A stretch of DNA of 33,434 nt from Candidatus Tayloriibacteriota bacterium (GCA_016188455.1 JACPHR010000003.1:1-33434), one strand, 5' to 3'; positions 21,868 to 29,917 are shown, counted from the stretch's first letter. Numbers and translations are program-made. Notes: generated by a model from the sequence alone, not told the origin.

Positions 21868-22059
21868 ACGATACGAAAATTATGCCTGCCCGCCATCGCC
21901 AAGCTCAGGCTTTGGCAGGCGGGCGAATGGTTACGAATGACTACGAACACCTCTCCTCCGCCTCCGGCACCTCCTCCCCTTAAAGGGGAGGAGGACACAG
22001 GAGAAGGGGTATTCGTAGCCATTCGCAGTATTAGTAACATTAGTATATTGGTATTAGCA
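21868..22059. repeat. rpoA-rplQ spacer packed with inverted repeats
   Basis: Three nested elements: a GCCTGCCCGCC ... GGCGGGC hairpin (about 21884-21924), a CCTCCTCCCCT-TAA-AGGGGAGGAGG hairpin (21970-21994), and outer arms CGAATGACTACGAACACC versus GGTATTCGTAGCCATTCG (about 21932-21956 and 22009-22027). TATTAGTAACATTAGTATAT follows. The whole spacer could fold into one branched stem inside the mRNA. Confidence 0.6.
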
Positions 22060-23028
22060 TTACTTCAGAGTAATGCCGAAATTGCCCAAGACCTTCTTTA
22101 TTTCCTGGACCCCCTTGCTGCCCAAACCGTCAATGTCCAAAATGTCTTCTTCTTTCTTGCGCGCCAAACCGCCAACGGTTCTGATATTGGCGTTCGCCAG
22201 AGCATTGGCGGTGCGCTGCGAGAGGCCGAGGGTTTCAATCCGGGTCTTCAAAAATTCAGGGTCAATGTCTTTCTTAAGGGCGCCGGCGCTGGCCTTTTTC
22301 TCCGAGGCGAACGGCTCGAGCGCGGTTTCGGCAACCTTTTCCTTGAAGCCGACAATGGCCTTGAGTTGGGCAATCATGATTTCAATTGAACGCTCCAAGG
22401 CCTCTTTCGGCGTGACGGTGCCGTCGGTTTCTATGAAAATTTTCAATCGGTTGAAATCCGTGCGGTTGCCGACGCGCATGTTCTCAACTTCATAGTTAAC
22501 GCGGCGAATCGGCGTGAACACGGCGTCAAGGGCAATTTCACCGATATTAACTCTGTCTTTTTGAATCACTTCTTTCGGCACGTAACCCAAGCCGTTTTCA
22601 ACCCGCATTTCAATATCAAGCTCCGCACCTTTGCCGGTAAGACTGGCGATGTGCAGGTCCGTATTCAAAATTGAAGCCTGGCCGGGACAAACAATATCGG
22701 AAGCTTTGACTTCTTTGACTCCTTTGACCTTAAGCGAGAGCGTTTGCGCCTCTTCGGTCGCGAGGGCAATTCTCACTTTCTTCAAATTGAGAATAATCAT
22801 GATTACATCCTCCTTGATGCCGGCAATGGTGGAAAATTCATGATTGACGCCGGCAATTTTCACGCCGGTAATGGCCGCGCCCGGCAGCGACGACAAAATA
22901 ATCCGCCGCAGTGAGTTGCCCAAGGTGTGGCCGTAACCCGGATAAAGACCGTCAATTTCATAGATACCAGTAAAATTTTCCTCAGAAACAATCTTCGGCT
23001 TTGAGGGCAAGACTATTGAATGTTCCAT
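22060..23028 (-). CDS. rpoA: DNA-directed RNA polymerase subunit alpha
   Basis: This 322-aa protein has the alpha N-terminal domain (LYPGYGHTLGNSLRRIILSSLPGAAITGVKI; EDVIMIILNLKKV; later VNYEVENMRVGNRTDFNRLKIFIETDGT) and the C-terminal domain (about residues 255-320; IETLGLSQRTANALANANIRTVGGLARKKEEDILDIDGLGSKGVQEIKKVL). It forms the dimer on which RNA polymerase assembles and contacts activators. ATG 23028 is chosen because the fold begins there and a promoter (TTGCAA-N17-TATAGT) lies about 50 bp upstream. The ORF track start at 23079 sits at that promoter. Confidence 0.97.
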   Translation of the reverse strand: MEHSIVLPSKPKIVSEENFTGIYEIDGLYPGYGHTLGNSLRRIILSSLPGAAITGVKIAGVNHEFSTIAGIKEDVIMIILNLKKVRIALATEEAQTLSLKVKGVKEVKASDIVCPGQASILNTDLHIASLTGKGAELDIEMRVENGLGYVPKEVIQKDRVNIGEIALDAVFTPIRRVNYEVENMRVGNRTDFNRLKIFIETDGTVTPKEALERSIEIMIAQLKAIVGFKEKVAETALEPFASEKKASAGALKKDIDPEFLKTRIETLGLSQRTANALANANIRTVGGLARKKEEDILDIDGLGSKGVQEIKKVLGNFGITLK

Positions 23029-23077
23029 AGTATTTATTATGTTAGACCTTTTGGGAATTAATAAATTTTGAACCAAC

Positions 23078-23106
23078 ACTATACCTTATTATTAAAAACT
23101 TTGCAA
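23078..23106 (-). promoter_or_regulatory. Promoter upstream of rpoA
   Basis: Minus strand TTGCAA (23106-23101), a 17-bp spacer, TATAGT (23083-23078). It lies between rpsD and rpoA, so rpoA and the genes after it can be transcribed apart from the upstream ribosomal genes. Confidence 0.65.
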
Positions 23107-23173
23107 TACCGTATTAGATTCCAGTATAAATAACTTACTCAACCACGGCCTCTAACGGGACAAATCAAACCCC

Positions 23174-23782
23174 CTATCGGCGGTAAAACTCAAGAATGGC
23201 GGCAATGTCAAACAGAAGTTCCGATTTGATGAGTTTGGGCTTGCCTTGGACCTCGCCCGACCGTTTCTCGGGATCAAAGGAGAGCCACGACGGCGATTGG
23301 CTATCTTTCAATCTGTCGGCCAGGTTGGCGAAAATTATTTTCTTGGCGCTGGCTTCGCGAATCTTTATTTTGTCACCGACCTTTACGTTGTATGAAGGAA
23401 TCGTAACGCGGACATCATTGACGGTGATGTGGCCGTGAGAAACCGTCTGCCGCGCGGCCTGCCTGGTCGGCGCCAAACGCAGTCGGTAAACGACGTTATC
23501 AAGCCTCGTCTCAAGCCGCTCGTAAAGCGATTCATCCGTCTTCGCGCCTTTCTTGGCAAGCGCTTCTTTAACGTACTTTCTAAACTGCCTCTCGCCTACG
23601 CCGTAATTGTAACGAGCCTTCTGCTTTTCAAGCAGTTGCAAAGCAAACTCGCTCCTGGCCCGCGGCCGCTCTCGGGTTTCCTTTCGGCGGCCTTCGCGCA
23701 GAGCGAACTTCTGGCTTTGGGTCTTTTCAAAAAGACCGGCGCCGAGACGGCGGGCAATTTTATATTTCGGTTTGTTTATCAT
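23174..23782 (-). CDS. rpsD: Small-subunit ribosomal protein uS4
   Basis: This 202-aa protein has an N-terminal region KYKIARRLGAGLFEKTQSQKFALREG without the zinc cysteines of some S4 forms (C-minus type), the central LLEKQKARYNYGVGERQFRKYVKEA, and the S4 RNA-binding domain (about 95-155; RLETRLDNVVYRLRLAPTRQAARQTVSHGHITVNDVRV). It nucleates 30S assembly. It lies between rpsK and rpoA on the same strand. Confidence 0.97.
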   Translation of the reverse strand: MINKPKYKIARRLGAGLFEKTQSQKFALREGRRKETRERPRARSEFALQLLEKQKARYNYGVGERQFRKYVKEALAKKGAKTDESLYERLETRLDNVVYRLRLAPTRQAARQTVSHGHITVNDVRVTIPSYNVKVGDKIKIREASAKKIIFANLADRLKDSQSPSWLSFDPEKRSGEVQGKPKLIKSELLFDIAAILEFYRR

Positions 23783-23872
23783 ATGACTAATTACCGAATG
23801 ACCTATAACTGAATGACAGGGGGAAGTTTCTTTGGTTATTCAGTGATTCAGTTATAAGTTATTGGTTGTTGG
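23783..23872. repeat. rpsK-rpsD spacer hairpin, TGACTGAATAACTGA family (copy 2)
   Basis: ATAACTGAATGAC pairs with GTGATTCAGTTAT (12 of 13) around a loop of about 25 nt. Bases 23828-23862 match 2712-2746 at 32 of 35 positions. Confidence 0.6.
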
Positions 23873-24304
23873 TTACACCCGGCGGGGTTTCGGCGGCCGC
23901 GGGCCGTTGTGCGGCACCGGCGTGGCGTCTTTGACGCCGGTAAGCGCGATGCCTTTTGAAATGAAGCCTCGGATTGACGACTCCCGCCCCGAACCAACGC
24001 CTCTCACAACCACGGAAACTTCTTTCACGCCCATGTTCGCGGCTTTAAGAGCCAAGGCTTCGCCGACTTTGGCCGCGGCAAAGGGCGTGCCTTTCTTGGC
24101 GCCCTTGAAACCCAGGGAACCGCTCGAAGACCACGCCAGGGTATTGCCTTTGAGGTCGGTCAGAAGAAGCGCGGTGTTGTTGAAGGTGGACCGCACGTGC
24201 AAAACGCCGGTCTCAACTTTTTTCTTGGACAAGACCGCGGCCGCCGGAGCTTTCTCTCCTTCTGGCTTCGTTTCGGCGGTTTTTACGATTCTCTTTTTTC
24301 CCAT
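23873..24304 (-). CDS. rpsK: Small-subunit ribosomal protein uS11
   Basis: This 143-aa protein has a lysine- and alanine-rich N-terminal extension (about 30 residues) and then the uS11 core: GVLHVRSTFNNTALLLTDLKGNTLAWSSSGSLGFKGAKKGTPFAA, VKEVSVVVRGVGSGRESSIRG, and the basic C-terminus VPHNGPRPPKPRRV. The expected C-terminal end is present. It follows rpsM after 117 bases of repeat-bearing spacer. Confidence 0.97.
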   Translation of the reverse strand: MGKKRIVKTAETKPEGEKAPAAAVLSKKKVETGVLHVRSTFNNTALLLTDLKGNTLAWSSSGSLGFKGAKKGTPFAAAKVGEALALKAANMGVKEVSVVVRGVGSGRESSIRGFISKGIALTGVKDATPVPHNGPRPPKPRRV

Positions 24305-24421
24305 ACGAATGAAAATACTAATCTACAAATTATACTAATCTACCAATAACTGCTAATCCGGATTTCTCTTATTCGTAGTTATTAGTTGTATTAGTATCAT
24401 TCGCATATTGGTATGTTTATC
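24305..24421. repeat. rpsM-rpsK spacer hairpin (CGAATGATACTAAT family)
   Basis: The left arm (CGAATGAAAATACTAATCTA) pairs imperfectly with the right arm (TGTATTAGTATCATTCG). The same units occur in several other spacers of the window. Confidence 0.55.
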
Positions 24422-24802
24422 TTATTTCTTTTCGACTGCTCTGCGTCCCGTCCCCATGGTCTTTCTGGTATTGCCCCTGCGGGTGCGCGAATTGGTCTTG
24501 GTTCTCTGGCCGCGGGTCGGCAAACCTCGGAGATGGCGGATACCGCGATAGGCCTTAACGTCTTTCAAACGTTTGATGTTGCCTGAAACTTGCCGCTTCA
24601 AATCGCCCTCAATTTTGTAAGCCTCAACGACCTTTCTGATGGCGTTTTCCTCCGCCACATTCAAATCTTTCGGCTTTTTGCCGAAATCAAGGCCGGCCGT
24701 GGCTAAAATTTCTTTGGCGCGGGAACGGCCGACGCCGTACAGGTAAGTAAGAGCGATTTCAAGCCGCTTGTTATCCGGTATGGTAATGCCTAAAATTCTC
24801 AT
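24422..24802 (-). CDS. rpsM: Small-subunit ribosomal protein uS13
   Basis: This 126-aa protein opens MRILGITIPDNKRLEIALTY and continues with LYGVGRSRAKEILATAGLD, YKIEGDLKRQVSGNIKRLKDVKAYRGIRHLRGLP, and the basic tail TRGQRTKTNSRTRRG, which identifies uS13. The ORF in the track begins 41 codons earlier, in sequence that does not resemble S13; ATG 24802 is used. It follows rpmJ with a 158-nt spacer. Confidence 0.97.
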   Translation of the reverse strand: MRILGITIPDNKRLEIALTYLYGVGRSRAKEILATAGLDFGKKPKDLNVAEENAIRKVVEAYKIEGDLKRQVSGNIKRLKDVKAYRGIRHLRGLPTRGQRTKTNSRTRRGNTRKTMGTGRRAVEKK

Positions 24803-24960
24803 GTAAAGCTTGGTTTTTAACGCAAACAATGCCAGCAAGGGTAACAAATAGCAACCCGAAAGTAAAGGCGTAAGTTTAGAAAGCGAAAAGAGCGCAAGTT
24901 TAAAAAGTTTTGAGCATTCTTTCACTTGTAACTTGCGTACTTTCCAACTTGCAACTTGGC

Positions 24961-25077
24961 CTATCCTTGTCTTTGCTTATGCCGCGGATTGGCGGCGCAC
25001 ACCACATACAAGTAGCCCTTGCGACGGACTATTTTACATTTAGGACACACCTTTTTTACTGAAGCTTTGACGCGCAT
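24961..25077 (-). CDS. rpmJ: Large-subunit ribosomal protein bL36 (38 aa, not in ORF track)
   Basis: The minus strand encodes [20 protein letters not shown] and then [18 protein letters not shown]. This is bL36 with its zinc-binding set C11, C14, C27 and H33 all present (zinc-ribbon type). The position between infA and rpsM is the conserved one. It is missed by the ORF track because of its length. Confidence 0.96.
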   Translation of the reverse strand: MRVKASVKKVCPKCKIVRRKGYLYVVCAANPRHKQRQG

Positions 25078-25182
25078 GATAATAATTGAAAATTAAAAAA
25101 TTAAAATGGAAAATGACAATTTAAAATCTAAAATTTGAGTCCGAAAGCGGATACCGTAACTTTCCACTTTCATATTTAAATT
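25078..25182. repeat. infA-rpmJ spacer with AT-rich repeat
   Basis: AAAATGGAAAATGACAATTT closely matches the rplQ-rplM spacer, and a TTTCCACTTTCATATTTAAA segment on the other side could pair with it imperfectly. Confidence 0.45.
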
Positions 25183-25404
25183 TTACATTCTCTTTGTGAT
25201 CCTCCCCTTTCCCCCGTAAGGGTCCAGTTCAACAAAGACCTTGTCGCCGACCAAAACCCGAATTCGGTGAAGCCGCATCCTGCCGGCCAGATAACAAAGC
25301 AGTTCCGCTTCCGCGTTCTCAAGCTTGACTCGGAATAAAGTGTCGGGCAAGGCTTCGGTCACAACGCCCAAAACCGCGGCCGCTTTTTTTTGTTGGTTAT
25401 CCAT
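25183..25404 (-). CDS. infA: Translation initiation factor IF-1
   Basis: This 73-aa OB-fold protein has [60 protein letters not shown], the full IF-1 pattern including the GRMR...I motif. It binds the ribosomal A site during initiation. It is the first gene of the infA-rpmJ-rpsM... block and has a promoter just upstream. Confidence 0.97.
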   Translation of the reverse strand: MDNQQKKAAAVLGVVTEALPDTLFRVKLENAEAELLCYLAGRMRLHRIRVLVGDKVFVELDPYGGKGRITKRM

Positions 25405-25424
25405 TATTTTCCTTTTATCTCTGT

Positions 25425-25454
25425 ATCATAGCATATAAAGTAAGCGGGGGGCAA
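25425..25454 (-). promoter_or_regulatory. Promoter of the infA ribosomal block
   Basis: Minus strand TTGCCC (25454-25449), an 18-bp spacer, TATGAT (25430-25425). The leader to ATG 25404 is about 14 nt. Confidence 0.65.
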
Positions 25455-25762
25455 GAAGATAGTTTGTTGGTGTATCACAGATAATTTCGTCACCGTGACA
25501 AAATTTCCGCGACCCCGGCTCGCGGTCCCGATGTAATATCGGGACATCGCTCCAGCCCCCACCAAAGCACAAAATCCCGCCTGCGCGGGATTTTGTGCTT
25601 TGGTGGGATATTCTAAAAATAGCGCTAACCCATTTCGAGAAAAATCCCTGACCGCATCCTCGCTTCGGAAAAATTCGCGCCGACAGTTGCGAAAACAAAT
25701 ACAAATAAAATAAAGGATAGCTGAAAAAATTTGTTTTCGCAATAATTTGCCCTTTGAAATTT
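25455..25762. other. Gene-free spacer with strong hairpins
   Basis: No convincing gene; the long minus ORFs here read through repeats. Hairpins are CCGCG...CGCGG (about 25508-25524), GTCCCGAT-GTAAT-ATCGGGAC (25525-25545) and a 23-bp perfect stem with a CTGC loop (25558-25607). AT-rich sequence fills the rest. Confidence 0.6.
25558..25607. repeat. 23-bp perfect-stem hairpin
   Basis: CCCACCAAAGCACAAAATCC and the reverse complement GGATTTTGTGCTTTGGTGGG enclose a GCCTGCGC turn. There is no T-run on either side, so it is not a standard terminator; a repeat element or a roadblock is possible. Confidence 0.7.
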
Positions 25763-25804
25763 TACAAAAAGAAAAAGGGTTCGCCGTCTTGCGACAGCGA
25801 ACCC
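25763..25804 (-). terminator. Rho-independent terminator of the purM-like gene
   Basis: On the minus strand GGGTTCGC pairs with GCGAACCC, with a second small stem inside, followed by TTTTTCTTTTTG. It starts about 20 bases after the stop. Confidence 0.8.
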
Positions 25805-25824
25805 GTAAGGTTGGAGCTTGGAGA

Positions 25825-26940
25825 TCATCGAACGCCAAGCGTCGAACCGGGGTACTCGAGGTCTATCGGCTGGATGACAACTTTCTTATCGTCGCTTCGC
25901 TCGATGTAACCGGCGCGAAGCGCGCCGATGTTGTGCGAAGCGGCGACTTCGAGAACCGCGTCAACGTCGGCTTCCGAAACATAGAGTGCAAAGCCCGCAC
26001 CCATGTTGAGGTTGCCGTACGCTTCCGTGTCATCCACCGGGCCGTGCTTCTGCAAGAAGCCAAACACCGGAAGCTGTCTCGGCAGTTGCTCGACGATGTA
26101 GGCGAACGATTGCGTTGCCCGCATCAGTTTGCGCCAGCCATGACCCGTGATGTTCACGGCGTAGTGAATGCTCACGCCACGATTGAGGCAATCTTCGACG
26201 AGACTGACATAAATGTGCGTAGGGTCGAGAAGCGTCTCGCCGTATGTTCGCCCATCGTCGAGCCGAGTCATGTAGCCGTCAGACAACTTGTCGGCGATCT
26301 TCCGCGCCATCGTGAGGCCGTTCGCATGGATACCGGAACTCTCGATGAGGACAATCTCATCGCCGTGTTGGATGTTGTCCGCGGTGATGAGTCGGCCTTT
26401 CGGTTTCACGAGACCCATCGCCGAACCGGAAAGAACGATCGCCTCCGGCACGACAACGCCCTTGAGTGTTGGAGTTTCGCCACCACCCCAAGCGCATCGC
26501 CCAAGATTGCAGGCATTCTTCCAACCCTCGACGAGATCATGGCATCGTTTCTCGTCGTCGAACCAGTTTGAGTCGCCGACGGCGAGATGCATCGCCACTG
26601 AAAGCGGAAGTGCGCCGAGCGTGATCATGTCGTTCACGATCATCGCCACAGTGTCCTGCGCGATATGGTCGTAATACGATTTGTCAGTGAGGCGATACAT
26701 CGCATCGGCGACGAGATTCTTCGTGCCGAGCCCTTCCTCAACATGCGCGAAGTAGCTCTTGGCCGCTTCGATGAGATACGCGCTCTCACCACGACTTGAC
26801 TCGACTTCTTGAAATTCGCCGTTGTTGAGCCGTCTGATGTTACTTGCGGTTTCGCGGCCTGCGAGTTGCGCCAGCCGCTTGAACGAATCCATTGCGTCGT
26901 AGTTCACGCCGACGCCAGCGTAGGTCATCTTCTCTGTCAT
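25825..26940 (-). CDS. AIR synthase (PurM)-like protein
   Basis: This 371-aa protein has the PurM/ThiL superfamily layout: MTYAGVGVNYDAMDSFKRLAQ at the start, DTVAMIVNDMITLGALPLSVAMHLAVGD, WGGGETPTLKGVVVPEAIVLSGSAMG (ATP-binding GGET loop), HGDEIVLIESSGIHANGLTMARKI, and the C-terminal domain with NITGHGWRKLMR. PurM closes formylglycinamidine ribonucleotide to AIR in purine synthesis. No other purine gene is in the window. Base and codon use looks more GC-rich (many TCG, GAG and CGA triplets) than the flanking genes, which suggests transfer. It overlaps the 97-aa gene by ATGA. Another reaction within the superfamily is possible. Confidence 0.82.
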   Translation of the reverse strand: MTEKMTYAGVGVNYDAMDSFKRLAQLAGRETASNIRRLNNGEFQEVESSRGESAYLIEAAKSYFAHVEEGLGTKNLVADAMYRLTDKSYYDHIAQDTVAMIVNDMITLGALPLSVAMHLAVGDSNWFDDEKRCHDLVEGWKNACNLGRCAWGGGETPTLKGVVVPEAIVLSGSAMGLVKPKGRLITADNIQHGDEIVLIESSGIHANGLTMARKIADKLSDGYMTRLDDGRTYGETLLDPTHIYVSLVEDCLNRGVSIHYAVNITGHGWRKLMRATQSFAYIVEQLPRQLPVFGFLQKHGPVDDTEAYGNLNMGAGFALYVSEADVDAVLEVAASHNIGALRAGYIERSDDKKVVIQPIDLEYPGSTLGVR

Positions 26941-27230
26941 TGGTCACTCCTTTTTTCTGGCGGTCGGTTGTGATCCTTGAGATCGGTGAGTGGATAAACT
27001 CGGGTTGCCCAGAGAACTCCCTGGACAAAACCGAGCCAACGAAACACTTTCTCCATTCTTCCCTCGTGGACAAACTCGACCATTTTGTCGAGCATGCCGT
27101 GGCAGTGTTCGAGGCCGCGTACTTCTCCGTCGAACAAATCATCGTGAGGATAATCGAGTTTGCCGATATTCCTCTCAACGAAAAGTTGACGGTAGGTCTC
27201 GATGACTTTATCCACTTTTTCCGGTGTCAT
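26937..27230 (-). CDS. Hypothetical 97-aa protein coupled to the purM-like gene
   Basis: A soluble, charged and mostly helical protein (KVDKVIETYRQLFVERNIGKLDYPHDDLFDGEVRGLEHCHGMLDKMVEFVHEG...). It has a DYPHDD segment, a HCH triplet and a CPR-typical charged tail (RPPEKRSDQ). The stop overlaps the purM-like start (ATGA), so it is the first gene of a two-gene operon and shares its unusual base composition. No family is recognised; the HCH and Asp/His residues could bind a metal, but this is speculation. Confidence 0.72.
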   Translation of the reverse strand: MTPEKVDKVIETYRQLFVERNIGKLDYPHDDLFDGEVRGLEHCHGMLDKMVEFVHEGRMEKVFRWLGFVQGVLWATRVYPLTDLKDHNRPPEKRSDQ

Positions 27231-27470
27231 TTTGCCCCCCCCGTATTTAGTTGAAAATGTGCGATTCCTTGGGTCACATTAGCTAAAATGTCAAGAAAAA
27301 TCAAGTTAAAAACGAATTGAAAAAGGAAAGGGTGTTTTTCTTTCGGGGTTCTGCCCGTGAAGTTTCCGGCCAGTGTGGCGGGGCTTCTGCGCTCGGGCGC
27401 GGCAAGGGGTCTGCCTGCCGGTAGGCAGAGGTATGGGGGGACCTGCCTGCCGGTAGGCAGGATTCCGCCG
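27231..27470. other. Gene-free spacer with two copies of a CTGCCTGCCGGTAGGCAG hairpin
   Basis: CTGCCTGCCGGTAGGCAG occurs at 27411-27428 and 27443-27460. This hairpin is a known type of dispersed repeat in CPR genomes. The remainder is low-complexity; the overlapping ORFs translate the repeats. Confidence 0.55.
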
Positions 27471-27502
27471 CGCCCTCGCGTTGTTTGATTGTGCGAAAAG
27501 TG
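27471..27502 (+). repeat. Left 32-bp inverted repeat of the cysteine-rich operon
   Basis: Identical to the reverse complement of 30631-30662 at all 32 positions. It contains the TTGTTT -35 box used by the first gene of the operon. Confidence 0.9.
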
Positions 27503-27509
27503 ATAAAGT
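27481..27509 (+). promoter_or_regulatory. Promoter of the cysteine-rich operon, leaderless
   Basis: TTGTTT (27481-27486), a 17-bp spacer, TAAAGT (27504-27509). ATG 27516 follows after six bases, so transcription should begin at the start codon. The -35 box and most of the spacer lie inside the inverted repeat. Confidence 0.5.
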
Positions 27510-27515
27510 AAAGAC

Positions 27516-27929
27516 ATGATATCTAGTTTCCATTCAAGAAATTTTGCCTCCCTTGTGCTTTTTTCCTTTCTCGCGATAAGCATTTTTTGTCTGTGGACCG
27601 CAAATGCGATGAGTTTGGACGAATCTTCGGGCAACTGTGCTATCTACGGAAGTCAAATGACTCTGTGCGGTACAAACACGCAAAGCCATATTTCCGCATG
27701 GCAACATTTCTTGAATGTTATCCCGCAGAAAACTTTTGATTTTCTCCTCTTAGCTTTGTTGCTTGTCTTTGTTTCGGCTACATACAAAAACGTCTGGCCG
27801 CGCGCGCCGGAAGTCATGAGAAGTTTGGCAGTAAGAGTTTATGCAATACTGGATATAATTGACCCCATAAAACGAGCTTTGGCGCGCGGCATAATCCAAC
27901 CGAAAATCTATCCTTTCTACATCGGCTAG
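27516..27929 (+). CDS. Two-TM small protein with a Cys pair (unknown)
   Basis: This 137-aa protein has an N-terminal hydrophobic segment (about residues 11-30, possibly a signal anchor), an extracytoplasmic stretch with two cysteines (SGNCAIYGSQMTLCGTNTQSH, about 38-58), a second hydrophobic segment (about 73-90) and a basic cytoplasmic tail. No family is recognised. It is the first gene of the operon of redox/metal-like proteins, and the cysteine pair outside the membrane would be a natural partner for the DsbA-like protein encoded next. Confidence 0.7.
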   Translation: MISSFHSRNFASLVLFSFLAISIFCLWTANAMSLDESSGNCAIYGSQMTLCGTNTQSHISAWQHFLNVIPQKTFDFLLLALLLVFVSATYKNVWPRAPEVMRSLAVRVYAILDIIDPIKRALARGIIQPKIYPFYIG

Positions 27930-28004
27930 CGTTGAGTTCGCGTGTTTTATATGAACGCGAACTCGTTCGCTGGCTTTTTCGTTATTAACATCTTTTCTAA
28001 ATTT

Positions 28005-28745
28005 ATGGAACAAGAAGATACACAACAAACAGGGCATATGAAAAACAATCTTACTGTACCAGTCGCAATAATCATTGCCGGAACACTTATCGCCGGAGCA
28101 GTATATTTCAGTGCAAGTGGAGACGGCGTTACCATCACACCGCAACAGCAAGCGGTGGCGGAAAATATCTCGGGACTTGAAAACATGAACCCCGTTGAAG
28201 ATTCCGACCACATCCGTGGCAATCCAAATGCTCCGGTCAAAATCGTTGAGTATGTGGACATGGAGTGCCCGTTCTGCAAACGTTTTCACTCCACAATGCA
28301 AAAAGTCATGGACGAATATGGCAAAGACGGCAAGGTGGCGTGGGTGTATCGCCATTTCCCGCTTGATTCTATTCACTCGCAAGCGAGAACCGAAGCGGTT
28401 GCAAGCGAATGCGCGAATGAGCTTGGCGGAAATGATGCATTTTGGAAATACACTGATCGCTTCTTTGAACTTACTCCTTCAAACAATCAAACGAATATCG
28501 CCACGGTATTGCCGCAAATCGCGCGGGAAATCGGGCTTGACGAAACGAAATTTAACTCATGCCTTGCAAGCAAGAAGTATGACAAGCACATCCAAGACGA
28601 CCTTGACAATGCAACCGCGACCGGAGGCAACGGCACGCCGTGGAGTATTGTTATAACTGCAAACGGCAAAAAATATCCTCTCTCGGGAGCGCAGCCATAT
28701 GAAGCGGTCAAGCAACTTGTAGAGCTTGCGCTTCAAGAAAAATAA
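28005..28745 (+). CDS. DsbA-like membrane-anchored thiol-disulfide oxidoreductase
   Basis: This 246-aa protein has an N-terminal membrane anchor (about residues 15-36), then a thioredoxin-fold domain of the DsbA/thioredoxin_4 type: VKIVEYVDMECPFCKRFHSTMQKVMDEYG (CPFC active site at about 85-88), the helical insert VASECANELGGNDAFWKYTDRFF, and the cis-proline loop GTPWSIVI. It would act outside the membrane in making or moving disulfide bonds. The ORF in the track begins 21 codons earlier; ATG 28005 or 28038 begins the hydrophilic run before the anchor. It is two bases from the next gene. Confidence 0.88.
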   Translation: MEQEDTQQTGHMKNNLTVPVAIIIAGTLIAGAVYFSASGDGVTITPQQQAVAENISGLENMNPVEDSDHIRGNPNAPVKIVEYVDMECPFCKRFHSTMQKVMDEYGKDGKVAWVYRHFPLDSIHSQARTEAVASECANELGGNDAFWKYTDRFFELTPSNNQTNIATVLPQIAREIGLDETKFNSCLASKKYDKHIQDDLDNATATGGNGTPWSIVITANGKKYPLSGAQPYEAVKQLVELALQEK

Positions 28746-28747
28746 TT

Positions 28748-29311
28748 ATGAAAGGAAATCTCAAAAATCTGCAAGCGGCGTTTAGCGAAGTGTTTGCCAA
28801 CACTTCGTATATTACACTAGCGAGTACACTTGCGATTGTCGCTTTTCTCTTTGCCGTCTGGCTTCCTAACTTTGGTCTCATCATTGAAGTGTTCAGCACT
28901 TCAAGCGCGCCGCTTGCGGCAAAGCTCAAAGTTGCGATAAGTTTGCTCGGTGGAATTGGCACGAATTTCAGTTTTCTTTCCGCCGGGTACACCATCACAA
29001 TTGCCGCACTTTTCGGAATTAACTTGGCAATGATTGTTTATTTCTTGAAACGCACACGCGCTGGTCTTGGTAAACAAAATCTGGCGGCGGGAGTAGGCGG
29101 CATCGCAAGCGGCGCGCTTGGCATTGGTTGCGCTGCTTGTGGGTCTTTTATTTTGAGCACCACACTTTCCTCTTTCGGTGCCGCAAGCGCGCTCGCAATC
29201 CTGCCGCTTCGCGGCGGAGAGTTTGGAATTTTGAGCGTTGTTCTGCTTGCGTTCTCGCTCATCCTCATCAGCAGAAAAATCGCCGCGCCATTAATCTGTA
29301 ACGTAAAATAA
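28748..29311 (+). CDS. Four-TM membrane protein with CAAC motif
   Basis: This 187-aa protein has about four transmembrane segments (near residues 21-41, 72-100, 113-140 and 158-178). The third carries GALGIGCAACGSFILS, a CxxC within the membrane. A membrane CxxC next to a DsbA-like gene suggests a DsbB- or VKOR-like electron acceptor, but the other cysteine pair and quinone-site residues of those families are not seen. A metal-transport role is the alternative. It sits two bases after the DsbA-like stop and two bases before the next gene, in a tightly packed operon. Confidence 0.72.
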   Translation: MKGNLKNLQAAFSEVFANTSYITLASTLAIVAFLFAVWLPNFGLIIEVFSTSSAPLAAKLKVAISLLGGIGTNFSFLSAGYTITIAALFGINLAMIVYFLKRTRAGLGKQNLAAGVGGIASGALGIGCAACGSFILSTTLSSFGAASALAILPLRGGEFGILSVVLLAFSLILISRKIAAPLICNVK

Positions 29312-29313
29312 TT

Positions 29314-29904
29314 ATGAATAAACAAACTACTTTCGCTATCGCAATAGCCGCCCTGCTCATCGGAGGGGTGCTTTTCCTTGGTCGTTCGCCCGAACAACCG
29401 GAGCAGAGCGGCAGTTTCGCTAATACCGCCCTCGCCGCAAAGTTTGAGGAATTATCCCAAAGCGGCAATTCGTCTTGCTCGGGCACATTCAAAGATTCAA
29501 TAACCGCCATGCCGGACGGTGCGCGGCTTAAAGGTTCGTGCTGTAGTCCAATGAGTATTCATCGCTACACCGAGCAAGTTGAAGGACTGCAAAAATTCAA
29601 ATCAGAGCTGGGCCAAAACATCGCAGAGATTCCCGATGATCCGTATGACATTGAAGCCGGACTCGCAAAGCGACTCATCTCCTATTACGACATAGAGCTT
29701 ACGCCGGAAGAACAAGCGGCATACGATTACGCCATGCTCAACTCAAGCGAGAAAGGCCCTTGTTGCTGTAAATGCTGGCGTTGGTATGTATATGGCGGCC
29801 TGGCGAAGTTTCTTATTCAAAACCACAGCTTCACCGGAGAACAGATTACCGAGGTGTGGAATCTGTCGGACGGTTGCGGCGGCGACAGCGAACATCATCA
29901 CTAA
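29314..29904 (+). CDS. Exported cysteine-rich protein with CCCKCW motif and His tail
   Basis: This 196-aa protein begins with a signal anchor (MNKQTTFAIAIAALLIGGVLFLG). The mature part has LKGSCCSPMSIHRYTEQVEG, then IAEIPDDPYDIEAGLAKRLISYYDIEL, GPCCCKCWRWYVYGGLAKFLI and the end NLSDGCGGDSEHHH. Cysteine and histidine clusters of this density suggest metal binding (copper, mercury or zinc) outside the cell. The layout is coherent enough to be a conserved family, but no name can be given. It is the fourth gene of the operon. Confidence 0.7.
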   Translation: MNKQTTFAIAIAALLIGGVLFLGRSPEQPEQSGSFANTALAAKFEELSQSGNSSCSGTFKDSITAMPDGARLKGSCCSPMSIHRYTEQVEGLQKFKSELGQNIAEIPDDPYDIEAGLAKRLISYYDIELTPEEQAAYDYAMLNSSEKGPCCCKCWRWYVYGGLAKFLIQNHSFTGEQITEVWNLSDGCGGDSEHHH

Positions 29905-29917
29905 AAAACTAAAAATT

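Noticed and set aside
25404-25838. 144-aa minus-strand ORF upstream of infA
   Set aside because: It runs through the 23-bp hairpin, the infA promoter and the terminator of the purM-like gene; cysteine/arginine-rich and not protein-like.
27411-27460. CRISPR-like repeat pair (two CTGCCTGCCGGTAGGCAG units)
   Set aside because: Only two copies of a self-complementary 18-mer, with a 14-bp spacing and no cas genes; it is a dispersed hairpin repeat.
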